Below are positions 8,222 to 15,533 of a DNA stretch of 50,530 bases, in pieces. The translations under genes and the position numbers were made by a program. This DNA comes from an uncultured Veillonellaceae bacterium (GTDB lineage: Bacteria; Bacillota; Negativicutes; Selenomonadales; Selenomonadaceae). The notes under the pieces are model-generated. The model worked only from the letters and a program-made list of their open reading frames with translations. It was not told where the DNA came from and ran no database searches. The stretch lies in contig CACZZN010000015.1 of assembly GCA_902785705.1 (NCBI GenBank), positions 1-50,530 on the forward strand, read 5' to 3'. Position 1 is the stretch's first letter; every line of letters begins with the position of its first letter.

Positions 8222-8670
8222 TCCGGCCTCCTGATTTCCACCAGTGCAATCTCCATGCCGCCTTGCCTCGTCCTGCTCACGATGTGGATGGAGCGGAACC
8301 AGTCATTTGCGGCAAGCGTCTGGATGTAGCTGTCGATTTCAGATGCCTGCGGGCTCATAAGCTCGAAACGGAGCCATGTGCCGGAACCGAAATTGAGCGC
8401 ACCGAACCGGATCGCGGCTGGCTTGACCGCAAGCATGGCGGCAAGCGCCTCATATGCGTAAATATGTTCCTCCCGAAATGCGTCAAGAGCGTGAAGTTCC
8501 GCGTTGACGCCTGCTTCCTGCGCTTCCATCTGATCGAATTCTTCCTGCAGGGATTTCGGGATATCCACGATTTCGTAATAGGCAAAAAGAGCCGCCTCCG
8601 TTGCAAGGAGGACGGGAAGAAGTTTCGGGATAAGGGATTTCAGAAAAGCTTTTGATGGTTCAGGGTGCAT
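8218..8670 (-). CDS. PilN/GspL-like inner-membrane protein
   Basis: A 150-residue protein with one membrane helix (LIPKLLPVLLATEAALFAYY), a coiled-coil linker (about 38-75), and a compact domain with FGSGTWLRFELMSPQASEI and YIQTLAANDWFRSIHIV. These resemble the C-terminal PilN fold, where strand-helix units follow a GxWL-type strand. The ATG start has AAAGGAGG upstream. It overlaps the PilO-like gene by four bases, so the two are translationally coupled, as PilN and PilO are in pilus assembly. No PilM-like ATPase is seen. Confidence 0.65.
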   Translation of the reverse strand: MHPEPSKAFLKSLIPKLLPVLLATEAALFAYYEIVDIPKSLQEEFDQMEAQEAGVNAELHALDAFREEHIYAYEALAAMLAVKPAAIRFGALNFGSGTWLRFELMSPQASEIDSYIQTLAANDWFRSIHIVSRTRQGGMEIALVEIRRPE

Positions 8671-8723
8671 CCTGCGCCTCCTTTCTGCACAACAGTTTCA
8701 TCTTACCTTTTTTTGCGGAACGC

Positions 8724-8742
8724 AATTTATACGATTCTTCAT
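8724..8742. repeat. 19-bp direct repeat, copy 1 (flanks traF)
   Basis: AATTTATACGATTCTTCAT overlaps the traF stop codon. A copy with one change lies at 9320-9338 on the other side of traF. Confidence 0.75.
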
Positions 8743-9266
8743 TCCGTCCAGAAGGGGAAGATGCGGACAGCGCGGAACCGGATGCTTTCTTTTGGGATCG
8801 TGCCGAAATACCTGCCGTCGAACGCATAGGGGTTCCTCGATATCAGGAGGATGTGGCCCTTCGGGACGATATGCTTTCCTTGGGGAATGACCGGCATTTT
8901 GTCCCCTGCGCTGTCCTGCTCTATGACCTGCCCGATGTAGCTGCCGTTTGCATAGAATGCGTTGTTGTCTGTCCGTTCGTAGCTTTGCCCTTCGGTTGCT
9001 CCGATTTCCTTCATCATGGTGGCGTTTTCTGGAATCCATCCTTTCTCTATGGCGAGGATATGGATTTCCTCTGGCGGGTCGAAGCCTACGATGTCGCCTG
9101 TTTCAAGACGGTCCTTGGGAAGTTCCAGATAGATGCCTGTTGGGATGCTTGGCGTATGGTTGTAGATAAAATACTCGCCGGGTGTTATCTGTGTCGCGCA
9201 TTCAAGGCAGAGGATAGCAGATAGGGTTCCGAGCAGTGCTTTTACGTTTTTGCTTGGATTCAGCAT
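8739..9266 (-). CDS. traF: TraF-like conjugative transfer signal peptidase (S26 family)
   Basis: A signal-peptidase-like protease of 175 residues. In P-type systems TraF matures and cyclises the conjugative pilin. It has an N-terminal membrane segment (about 10-26), the serine motif TPSIPTGIYL, then MMKEIGATEGQ, which carries the expected catalytic lysine and the box that follows it, and a C-terminal GHILLISRNPYAFDGRYFG block. ATG 9266 has GGGAGG eight bases upstream, which beats the GTG at 9275 that overlaps the site. It is the first gene of the conjugation operon. A 19-bp direct repeat flanks it. Confidence 0.88.
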   Translation of the reverse strand: MLNPSKNVKALLGTLSAILCLECATQITPGEYFIYNHTPSIPTGIYLELPKDRLETGDIVGFDPPEEIHILAIEKGWIPENATMMKEIGATEGQSYERTDNNAFYANGSYIGQVIEQDSAGDKMPVIPQGKHIVPKGHILLISRNPYAFDGRYFGTIPKESIRFRAVRIFPFWTE

Positions 9267-9295
9267 AGGCAGCACCTCCCTCTGATTCTCTCTGT

Positions 9296-9301
9296 ATTAT
9301 A
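9296..9301 (-). promoter_or_regulatory. Possible -10 box of the tra operon
   Basis: TATAAT reads on the minus strand 30 bases before the traF start. No good -35 lies 16-18 bases upstream, so the site may need an activator or be fortuitous. Confidence 0.35.
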
Positions 9302-9319
9302 AGGAATGGGGGAGGACGG

Positions 9320-9338
9320 AATTTATACGGTTCTTCAT
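9320..9338. repeat. 19-bp direct repeat, copy 2 (flanks traF)
   Basis: AATTTATACGGTTCTTCAT matches 8724-8742 at 18 of 19 positions. It sits just upstream of the tra operon -10 candidate. Confidence 0.75.
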
Positions 9339-9482
9339 GGAAGGTGCATTTTGCCGGCAACGGGGCGGCCCATGCCGTCAGGGAGGACATAGGCTGCCAA
9401 TGTCATTTAGTTAGGCAAGTCTCAATGCGTTATAAAGCCGGTATTTGCGGCATATTGAAGAATATTTAAGAGGTGATTTCCC

Positions 9483-9862
9483 GTGCGCATAAAACTTGGT
9501 ATGACAAAAAGGCGGTCAATGGAGCTGAAGCGGATGGAGGAAGCGGGGCTTATTGCCTCCTACGAAGGCACCGTAGTGGAGAAGATGACCAAGACCTACT
9601 ACCGCATGGAGCCATCGGGAAAGGAAGAACTATCTGCCTGGCTCTTCGAGCCCTTGGGGCAGATGCCCTCACTAGGAACGAGTTTTCCGTGAAGCTCTAT
9701 CTGATAAGGGAAAAGGAGCATCCTTAGTCGCCAAAGTTCCTTGCCGAAGGGCAGGCCCGGGAAAAAGCCTACGGCCACGCCCTGATCATTCGTCAGGTCA
9801 TCGAGCAGGAGAAGCATAGGCTGGCCAGGCTTCGGAAAGAAGATGGAAAGCTAAAAAAATAA
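9483..9862 (+). pseudogene. PadR-family regulator remnant
   Basis: LKRMEEAGLIASYEGTVVEKMTKTYYRMEPSGKEEL is the winged-helix wing region of PadR regulators. The first helices are missing, so the N-terminus is truncated. Near 9675 the frame shifts by one (continuing as EFSVKLYLIREKEH). An in-frame TAG at 9725-9727 follows, after which a PadR-like C-terminal helix (HALIIRQVIEQEKHRLARL) runs to TAA 9860-9862. A GTG with GAGGTGA upstream could still drive a 69-residue fragment. PadR proteins often control transporters or stress genes. Here the gene is broken, next to bacteriocin-like cargo. Confidence 0.8.
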
Positions 9863-9880
9863 AAATCTTTTTTATTTCCA

Positions 9881-9910
9881 TTAACACTTTCCCTTCCCGG
9901 ACGATATAAA
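9881..9910 (+). promoter_or_regulatory. Promoter of the bacteriocin-like gene
   Basis: TTAACA at 9881-9886 and TATAAA at 9905-9910 with an 18-base spacer, 47 bases upstream of the start codon. Confidence 0.55.
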
Positions 9911-9956
9911 GTATGGAGAGGTGTGAACAAAGGATTTCACAAAGGAGAGATTCATC

Positions 9957-10157
9957 ATGGATAACAAGAAATTCGCAAACCGCAAGCTGAGCGACCAGGA
10001 ACTGGAAGGGGTAGCAGCAGGGGCCGCCATAGAACCTGTATTCTCGCGCTATAAGCTGAGCGACCAGAAACTGGAAGGGGTAGCAGGGGGGGACTTATCT
10101 CCAGAGCATGGAATTGGCCGGATTCTTGGAGAAGGCCGGGAACAAGAATGTGTTTAA
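9957..10157 (+). CDS. Double-glycine leader bacteriocin-like precursor with duplicated leader
   Basis: A 66-residue product as read. The leader motif KLSDQELEGVAAG is followed 23 codons later by a second copy, KLSDQKLEGVAGG. This is the form of leaders cut after Gly-Gly by C39-peptidase ABC exporters. The start has AAAGGAGAG seven bases upstream. Straight after the second GG the frame crosses a run of seven G (10086-10092). With one G fewer, it would join the 84-codon frame downstream and give a protein of about 134 residues. No exporter or immunity gene is seen nearby. The function as a peptide toxin or signal is inferred from the leader only. Confidence 0.7.
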   Translation: MDNKKFANRKLSDQELEGVAAGAAIEPVFSRYKLSDQKLEGVAGGDLSPEHGIGRILGEGREQECV

Positions 10158-10405
10158 CGACATCGGCGGAGTGAACTTTGACAGCATGCGGGGTGCCCTC
10201 AAGGGACTGGGCTTTGAGTCCCATGACAAAGGCGGCCTTTTAAAGGACAATACCTACACCCAGATTTCCACCGGCAAGGAATTCTCCCAGGCTGAGCTTA
10301 TGAAGGTCCTCAAGGAGAGGTTTCCTGGGATGGACTCAGGTCCCAGCCGACTGATTTTTTGAGCTCATGAAAACCCCCAAAGAGAAGTTCCCCGGGGTGA
10401 AGTGA
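10093..10405 (+). pseudogene. Frameshifted mature part of the bacteriocin-like precursor
   Basis: The frame gives TYLQSMELAGFLEKAGNKNV and continues to a stop at 10360-10362 with a Gly-rich body and the end KEFSQAELMKVLKERFPG. After a run of six T the sequence ELMKTPKEKFPGVK follows in another frame to TGA 10405. This is a diverged partial duplication of ELMKVLKERFPG. So there is one frameshift at a G run and a second at a T run. This is either decay, slippage-based switching or sequencing error. Confidence 0.6.
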
Positions 10406-10645
10406 TTGGCTGCCTGGAAGCCAGCGAAAGCCTACAGTGCTTAACGGCATTAGGTTAGGGGATTGTCATTTGTCCCTTAGCTTAACGACATTGCATAGGT
10501 TGCCCCTGGTTCAAAGGCGCGGTTTTTGGGCGTTCCCTTCGGGACGGGCTTTCGCAAGCGGAGCCGCCTGCACCGTCTCCGCCCTTCGGGCTTCAATCCC
10601 TAACGCAAAACATATTTCAAGGACAATACGAAATAGATTCCAACA

Positions 10646-10681
10646 AAAAAGGCGCGAGATGGAGCACACTCGCGCTTTTTT
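10646..10681. terminator. Bidirectional intrinsic terminator
   Basis: GCGCGAG at 10652-10658 pairs with CTCGCGC at 10669-10675. An A run precedes the stem and a T run follows it. Confidence 0.8.
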
Positions 10682-10940
10682 GGTTCGCTTCGCTCACGTC
10701 AAGCTCGCGGGGAGCGCGGCTCGCTTGACCGATAAGGCCGGTTTTCCTTCGGAAAACCATGAAAGCGTCTTTTTTTTGTCGGCGCTCATCTTACTTCCGC
10801 CAGACAGTTTCGCAAGGGTAAAGCCTTTGGCCGCTCCGCGCCCCTGCGAAACTGTCCTCTGTCAGTGCGCTCGCTCTGTCAAAAAAAAGAAAATTTTTGG
10901 CGAGGTTCGGTAGAGCGCAAGAGGAAAGGAAGGTTATCAG
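10682..10940. other. Non-coding, hairpin-rich region of the ICE
   Basis: Together with 10406-10645 this makes about 530 bases without a convincing gene. Inverted repeats are GTCAAGC/GCTTGAC (10698-10704, 10723-10729), GGTTTTCC/GGAAAACC with a three-base loop (10740-10758), and a perfect 12-bp pair GACAGTTTCGCA/TGCGAAACTGTC (10803-10814, 10845-10856). Short T runs follow two of them. It could hold an origin (oriT or oriV), a small RNA or phage-like regulatory DNA. The relaxase is not in the window, so oriT cannot be argued strongly. Confidence 0.5.
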
Positions 10941-11129
10941 ATGAAAAAGGAGCAGGTCTGGATTCGGGAGGACAAGCCCGAACAAAACAAAATTGGCGTG
11001 TGGAAGCCGATAGAAAGGGTGGTTCGCAAGACGGCATCGGGATTGCCCTTCATTCGCTGGAAGGGATGCAGGTGGGCGGTCGCCCGTAGGAGCGCAAAAA
11101 ACTATCAGTTGCTTTACCTGCTTGGATGA
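10941..11129 (+). CDS. Small basic protein upstream of ssb
   Basis: A 62-residue, Lys/Arg/Trp-rich protein (VWKPIERVVRKTASGLPFIRW) with GGAAGG about eight bases before the ATG. No family is recognised. It is followed by ssb on the same strand, so they may share a transcript. Confidence 0.5.
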   Translation: MKKEQVWIREDKPEQNKIGVWKPIERVVRKTASGLPFIRWKGCRWAVARRSAKNYQLLYLLG

Positions 11130-11162
11130 ATGGTTTTTGATTTGGACAGGAGGAATTTGATT

Positions 11163-11498
11163 ATGAACAAGGTTACATTGGGCGGTCGTTTGACGAAGGA
11201 TGTCAGCTTGAATCGGACACAGAATGGGAAGGCGGTCGCGAGATTCACGCTTGCCGTGAAAAAGTCATATGCAAAGGAGGGGGAGCCGCAAGCGGATTTC
11301 ATTCCGTGTGTAGTCTGGGACAAACAGGCGGAAAACTGCGCGAAATATGTCGGGAAAGGGCATTATGTGACCGTGGAAGGACGCTTGCAGGTCAGAAGCT
11401 TTGAGGACAGCGCAGGGGTTCAGCGTTATGTGACGGAAGTTGTTGCCAATTCTGTCGAATTCGTGAGCGCACCGAAGAAAGCGGGGAACGCCGCTTAA
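11163..11498 (+). CDS. ssb: Single-stranded DNA-binding protein (ICE-encoded)
   Basis: A 111-residue OB-fold protein with MNKVTLGGRLTKDVSL at the start, FIPCVVWDKQAENCAKYVGKG in the middle and a YVTEVVANSVEFV strand at the end of the fold. It would coat single-stranded DNA during transfer and re-replication. The usual acidic tip (DDDIPF) that recruits partner proteins is missing; the protein ends in APKKAGNAA, as in several element-borne SSBs. ATG 11163 is chosen over an in-frame upstream start at 11130 because AGGAGG is correctly placed before it. Confidence 0.93.
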   Translation: MNKVTLGGRLTKDVSLNRTQNGKAVARFTLAVKKSYAKEGEPQADFIPCVVWDKQAENCAKYVGKGHYVTVEGRLQVRSFEDSAGVQRYVTEVVANSVEFVSAPKKAGNAA

Positions 11499-11564
11499 AG
11501 GGATTGGAACGGGCAGGCAGGGGAGAAGGCTCTCCTGCCTGTTTATGAAGGGAGAGGCAACAGC

Positions 11565-11927
11565 GTGGCAAAGAGGAAACCGAGTCCTGCCATGGAACTT
11601 GAAACGATGACGAAGGAATTACAGAAGGCGTTTGAGCACTGGAAGGATGTTTATGAAACTGGATGCAATGACCCGTTTTGGGCAGATGGAACCAATTTGA
11701 ACCTTATCCGAAACCACATCATTTACTACAAGGGGAAGCTAGAAGAACTTTGCAGAGAGTTTCATTTCAAGACGCCTTCCGTCTTTTCCAAAGAAACCCC
11801 TGTGAAAGTCTCGGAGGACTTTCTGGCGGCAGATGGAAAATACTGCGCCAAGGAACGACTGGAAAGGCTGAGACGCTTCAAGAATCCCCCGAAGCGTGAG
11901 GTTCCTGTGCAGCTTTGCTTGTTTTAG
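11565..11927 (+). CDS. Hypothetical ICE protein, 120 residues
   Basis: A soluble, Lys/Glu-rich protein with aromatic helices (KAFEHWKDVYETGCNDPFWADG, then LIRNHIIYYKGKLEELCREF). It begins at GTG 11565 with GGGAG upstream, 67 bases after ssb, and ends in VQLCLF. Not recognised. Plus-strand position after ssb and the shared terminator suggest a small ssb operon. Confidence 0.65.
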   Translation: MAKRKPSPAMELETMTKELQKAFEHWKDVYETGCNDPFWADGTNLNLIRNHIIYYKGKLEELCREFHFKTPSVFSKETPVKVSEDFLAADGKYCAKERLERLRRFKNPPKREVPVQLCLF

Positions 11928-11930
11928 AAA

Positions 11931-11966
11931 AAATCGGGATGCCCGTTATGGGCATCCCGATTTTTT
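11931..11966. terminator. Bidirectional terminator containing the dispersed palindrome
   Basis: AAATCGGGATGCCC at 11931-11944 pairs perfectly with GGGCATCCCGATTT at 11950-11963, with a loop GTTAT and T run. It separates the plus-strand ssb genes from the convergent minus-strand gene whose stop lies inside it. Confidence 0.9.
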
Positions 11967-12683
11967 GTCAGCACGGTGGGGGGAGGAAATCTCATACTGC
12001 CGAAGGAAGGCGTTGATTTTCCCCGAAACGGTGCCGGTGGCATAGCCCGAAAGCCGCGCCAGTTCCGCGACCGAGGCGAAACGGTGGGCCAGCTTGGTCT
12101 TTACGATCTGGTCCATGATATCGTCCGACGTATCGGAAGCCGCAATCCGCAAGAGATGCGAATACATACTGCGGTAGGCGTTCCTTTGCTTTTCCAATAT
12201 GCCGACTGCCGCAGGGTCAACCAGCTCCATGCAATAAAGACGGTAATACCGAAGGCTTACCTCTATCGCATGGAGCAGGGTTTTCAGCATCGGAAGGGAA
12301 AACGTCATATCCCGTGGAAGCCTGAAAAAAAGTATTGTCGAAACATCTCCAAGAAATCTCTTTTTCCATTTCACGAGGCACATGGTATGGACGTGCAGTT
12401 CCATTGCGATGGAGATATCAGGGAGTTCGTGCTTGAACTTACGCACAATGAATTTCTGCATGTCCTTGTCCTGCTCTGCAATCAGGCATTCAATCAGCCT
12501 GTTCTCGCAGCGTTCCTTCAGGATCCTCATGGAAAGGCGCACCATATTGGCATGGCTCATATTTTGCCTGCAATAGTTCCAGATATCCCTGTCTGTGCCT
12601 TGTGCCGCAAAATACCGATAGACCGACCTTCGAGCGATATCCATGCGGAGCGTTGGCTTCGTCTTATTGAATGTCTTTTGCAT
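11946..12683 (-). CDS. Hypothetical ICE protein with C-terminal helix-turn-helix
   Basis: A 245-residue, mostly helical protein. The C-terminal part (FASVAELARLSGYATGTVSGKINAFLRQY) fits a helix-turn-helix, so DNA binding is possible. The N-terminal two thirds has no motif I recognise. It follows the small 12696-12899 gene on the same strand and ends within a terminator hairpin that encodes its last residues (KSGCP). Confidence 0.65.
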   Translation of the reverse strand: MQKTFNKTKPTLRMDIARRSVYRYFAAQGTDRDIWNYCRQNMSHANMVRLSMRILKERCENRLIECLIAEQDKDMQKFIVRKFKHELPDISIAMELHVHTMCLVKWKKRFLGDVSTILFFRLPRDMTFSLPMLKTLLHAIEVSLRYYRLYCMELVDPAAVGILEKQRNAYRSMYSHLLRIAASDTSDDIMDQIVKTKLAHRFASVAELARLSGYATGTVSGKINAFLRQYEISSPHRADKKSGCP

Positions 12684-12695
12684 TGGGTTTCTCCC

Positions 12696-12899
12696 TCAAT
12701 CGAATTTGGAGTCCAAAAGATTCCGTGTCACGTATTCGATTCCATGGTGATAGCCGTCATGATAGATTTCCGCCATGCTTGAAAAACGGTTTTCTTCCTG
12801 TGTCCATTTTTTTGCCAGTCTGTGCCATGACTGGATATCACGTTTGATATCGTTGATATGGTCTATCAGCTCCATGCGTGTCATATCCTCCGGTTTCAT
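12696..12899 (-). CDS. Small hypothetical ICE protein
   Basis: 67 residues, charged and helical (MTRMELIDHINDIKRDIQSWH, then YHDGYHHGIEYVTRNLL). ATG 12899 has AGGAGG seven bases upstream and avoids overlap with the M23 peptidase gene. No family is recognised. Confidence 0.6.
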   Translation of the reverse strand: MKPEDMTRMELIDHINDIKRDIQSWHRLAKKWTQEENRFSSMAEIYHDGYHHGIEYVTRNLLDSKFD

Positions 12900-12922
12900 T
12901 TTGCATTCCTCCTTCTTCTGTG

Positions 12923-13366
12923 TTATTGCCAAAGCAGCAGAGGATTGGCGTACTGGTAACCGCTTTCTGTGTTCGGGATATATTCCAGGTGCAAATGCGG
13001 CCCCGTGGATTTGCCTGTGCTTCCCACAATGCCTATGATCTTTCCTGCGCTCACGGCTTGCCCTGCGCTGACATAGAGAGCCGCGCAGTGGGCGTAGCGC
13101 GTATAAGCGTCTATCTGCGGATGATAGAGAAGCGCTTGGTTCCCATAGCCGTCATTCAAATCTCCTGCTATGACGGCAATCCCATCAAAGAGCGCAGGTA
13201 TTTCAGAGCCATAGTCATAGCCTAAGTCAACACCGCTGTGGAAGCAAAAATCCCCCGTGATGGGGTCGATCCGCCACCCGTAGGGCGAGGTCACGGGGAT
13301 GCTTTCCGCCCATGCGGTTGAGGAAATGGACAGAAGCAAAGCCAGAATCAGCACCATTTTTTTCAA
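12923..13366 (-). CDS. Secreted M23-family peptidase (LytM domain)
   Basis: A 147-residue zinc metallopeptidase predicted to cut peptidoglycan cross-links, probably to let the conjugation channel through the wall. TTG 13366 gives MKKMVLILALLLSISSTAWA, a good signal peptide, with AGGGGG seven bases upstream. Longer starts would bury it. Zinc ligands are in FHSGVDLGYD (HxxxD) and HLHLEY (HxH). The SPYGWRIDP and STGKSTGPHLH signatures of the family are present. Confidence 0.88.
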   Translation of the reverse strand: MKKMVLILALLLSISSTAWAESIPVTSPYGWRIDPITGDFCFHSGVDLGYDYGSEIPALFDGIAVIAGDLNDGYGNQALLYHPQIDAYTRYAHCAALYVSAGQAVSAGKIIGIVGSTGKSTGPHLHLEYIPNTESGYQYANPLLLWQ

Positions 13367-13402
13367 GCAATCACCCCCTGAGTGGAAAAGCACGGAAACA
13401 CC

Positions 13403-13444
13403 ATGACATATAGGAGGCCCCGAAAGGGGCATCCTATATGTCAT
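13403..13444. terminator. Long hairpin between parB and the M23 peptidase gene
   Basis: ATGACATATAGGA (13403-13415) pairs with TCCTATATGTCAT (13432-13444). Inside it GCCCC/GGGGC closes a GAAA tetraloop, with one mismatch. A very stable stem after the parB stop and before the peptidase start. There is no clear T run, so it may act as a processing or attenuation site. Confidence 0.6.
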
Positions 13445-13454
13445 AGCGTTTCAT

Positions 13455-14627
13455 TCAGTCCAGTGCGCTCAATGCTTTTTCCACATATTTGATGCAGGCT
13501 TCCCAATAGCCGCTGTCGCTGACATTGGAAGCAAGCTGTTCCTTTGCAAAGTTCAGGTCGGCTTGCAGTTTCTCCTGCACCCATTCCTTTGCATTGCGCC
13601 TGACGGTTTCATCTGTCTCCTGCGGGACAGGAGGCGCTTCCTCGGCAGGGGAGGCAACAGGTTCTTTCTGCTCGCCCTGCGGGCTGTCAGGCATTTCCTC
13701 GGTGCTGGTCGGTTCCGCTTTCGGAGGTTTGTTTGTCGGCTCGTCCTGCGTTTCCTCCGGGACGGACGCAATCGGCTCCTGCGGTGTCGGGGCAGTCGGG
13801 TTCTCCTGCTTTGGTGTTTCCTCTGTCGGCATGGAAGGAGCAACATGGGTCGGAAGTTCTTCTTCCTTGGGTGCTTCCACGGTGGGAGCAGGCGGCTCGG
13901 AGGCGTGCTTGAATTCCTTGATTGCCTTGACGGTCAGCTCTGTTCCTGAAGCTTTAAGAGCTTTCACAATCTCGGTTTGCCTGTCCTGTTCCAGTCCTGC
14001 CAGTTCAGCCGCCGCTGTCACTGTGATGATGCCATCGTCAATATCCTTGCGGATGGATTCCGTCAGATTGCGAAGGGATTCAAGCCTCTGCAATGCGCTG
14101 GAAGATATCCCCAGATATTCACCGAAATATTTGCGGAAAGCGCCGCTTGTTGTGCCGTTCTTGAGTTCTTCGTCATAGTCCTTTTTGACGATGGGGCGAA
14201 GCGTATCAATCTCCCAAAGCTGCTCGTCAACCGTCTCGTAGCTTCTCTGTCCCTTGTTCGCGGTAATGAGATATTGCTTTTCCACTTCCGCGGCTGTCTT
14301 GTTCCCGATAGCGGAGAATGACACGACCTTGCAGGAAAGTTCAGGCCCGACATCCCTGCATCCTGATTCCAGGAGCATGAGGACGGCTGCATGGCGCCGG
14401 TGCCCGGAGATAATCATATACTTGCCATCATCGACCGCTTTGACGGTAAGCTGCTCGACATTGCGCGTGGTTCGGATTTGCGCCGCAAGCTTTTCGACTT
14501 CGCGGATTCCGTAATGGTTTTCGGGATTCGGCACCATATCGTAGACGCTAATCATCTTTGCAATGCTGTTCTCCTGCACGTTGGCGTTCAGAAGCTTGTT
14601 GAGCAGGTTCTTTGGCTGTTTCTTCAT
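13455..14627 (-). CDS. parB: ParB-family partition protein
   Basis: A 390-residue ParB/Spo0J-like protein. Residues about 30-110 form the ParB nuclease-like domain with IREVEKLAAQIRTTRNVEQL and the IISGHRRHAAV motif. A helix-turn-helix region (FGEYLGISSSALQRLESL) follows. A long Pro/Glu/Thr-rich linker (about 240-340) precedes a short helical end that may dimerise. The linker is unusual in size and low in complexity. It follows parA by three bases and has GGAGGG before the ATG. Likely job: stable inheritance of the excised or replicating ICE. Confidence 0.92.
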   Translation of the reverse strand: MKKQPKNLLNKLLNANVQENSIAKMISVYDMVPNPENHYGIREVEKLAAQIRTTRNVEQLTVKAVDDGKYMIISGHRRHAAVLMLLESGCRDVGPELSCKVVSFSAIGNKTAAEVEKQYLITANKGQRSYETVDEQLWEIDTLRPIVKKDYDEELKNGTTSGAFRKYFGEYLGISSSALQRLESLRNLTESIRKDIDDGIITVTAAAELAGLEQDRQTEIVKALKASGTELTVKAIKEFKHASEPPAPTVEAPKEEELPTHVAPSMPTEETPKQENPTAPTPQEPIASVPEETQDEPTNKPPKAEPTSTEEMPDSPQGEQKEPVASPAEEAPPVPQETDETVRRNAKEWVQEKLQADLNFAKEQLASNVSDSGYWEACIKYVEKALSALD

Positions 14628-14630
14628 ATG

Positions 14631-15392
14631 CTATCCCTCCATGTTGAGAAGTTCATCCGTGAATTTGACTAAATCCTGTGCGAATCCACAACGGGGCGAA
14701 TACTCATAAATGCTCTGCTGTCTTGCCGTTGCCGTGCGCACCCGCACCTTGTAGTTGTCGGTTTTGCGGAGCCGTGTCTTGAAGATGGGGCTGATGCCTT
14801 TCAGGCGTTCAATCATGTTGGCGCTCTCCGTATCGGAAGAAGCCATATTGAGGACAACGCCGCGATATTTGAGATTCGGTCGGAACTGCTTGGCGGATTC
14901 TATCAGGGATATCATCTGCTTGACGCCCGAAACGCTGAATACATCAGGAAGGCTGACAACAACAACCTCGTCCGAAGCGATAATGCTGTTGACAACGGTG
15001 AGGCTGTCAATGCGCGGAGGGTTGTCAATCAGGCAGATATCGTACATATCTGCGACTTCCTGCAAGGATCTCTGCAGGAGCAGGTTGTCGGAAAGGTCTT
15101 CCTTTATGATGTCCACATTTGCGGAAGCAAGGTCGATATCTGCAGGGATGATATCAATGTTCTCATATCGTGTGTGCTTGATTGCATCCTTGATGCTGAC
15201 GGTATTCATCATGATATCCGCAAGATTGCAGTCAGCTTCCACGCCGAAGAAGTCCGTATCATTGCCTTGGTCGTCGTTGTCGATTACAAGAACTCTGGCG
15301 CCGTACCGATTGGCGAGTGCGTAGGCCGTGTTGATGACAATGGTGGTTTTTCCAACGCCGCCTTTTTTGTTAATGAACGAATAAGTTTTCAT
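14631..15392 (-). CDS. parA: ParA-family partition ATPase
   Basis: A 253-residue Walker-type ATPase. It has the deviant Walker A KKGGVGKTTIVIN near residue 9, a VIDNDDQGND switch and DICLIDNPPRIDSL (Walker B). No N-terminal DNA-binding domain precedes it, so it is a type Ib/soj-like ParA. Its promoter lies at 15455-15483 and contains the same operator as the XRE switch. It is translated with parB as a pair. Confidence 0.94.
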   Translation of the reverse strand: MKTYSFINKKGGVGKTTIVINTAYALANRYGARVLVIDNDDQGNDTDFFGVEADCNLADIMMNTVSIKDAIKHTRYENIDIIPADIDLASANVDIIKEDLSDNLLLQRSLQEVADMYDICLIDNPPRIDSLTVVNSIIASDEVVVVSLPDVFSVSGVKQMISLIESAKQFRPNLKYRGVVLNMASSDTESANMIERLKGISPIFKTRLRKTDNYKVRVRTATARQQSIYEYSPRCGFAQDLVKFTDELLNMEG

Positions 15393-15454
15393 AATAGCTA
15401 CCTCCGTTTGTTATTTGGGCTGAAAGCTTGATTGCTCTCCTGTTCCCAAGTATT

Positions 15455-15483
15455 ATTATACCTCATTTTGAGCCAAAATACAA
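15455..15483 (-). promoter_or_regulatory. parA promoter with XRE operator in the spacer
   Basis: On the minus strand TTGTAT (15483-15478) and TATAAT (15460-15455) are 17 bases apart. The spacer holds the palindrome CTCAAAATGAG (15472-15462), the same sequence found in front of the XRE genes at 17.8-18.0 kb. Confidence 0.7.
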
Positions 15484-15485
15484 TA

Positions 15486-15533
15486 TAAATATAATACTTT
15501 TATATTATATTTAATACAAAAGTATTATATTTA
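15486..15533. repeat. 16-bp AT-rich perfect inverted repeat upstream of parA
   Basis: TAAATATAATACTTTT (15486-15501) and AAAAGTATTATATTTA (15518-15533) enclose 16 AT-rich bases. It spans the stop of the XRE gene and abuts the parA promoter. It could be a terminator for the XRE gene or a centromere-like parS site. Confidence 0.75.

Noticed and set aside
10437..10913. 158-codon frame in the non-coding ICE block
   Set aside because: It spans a terminator and several perfect inverted repeats, has no ribosome site and a low-complexity product.
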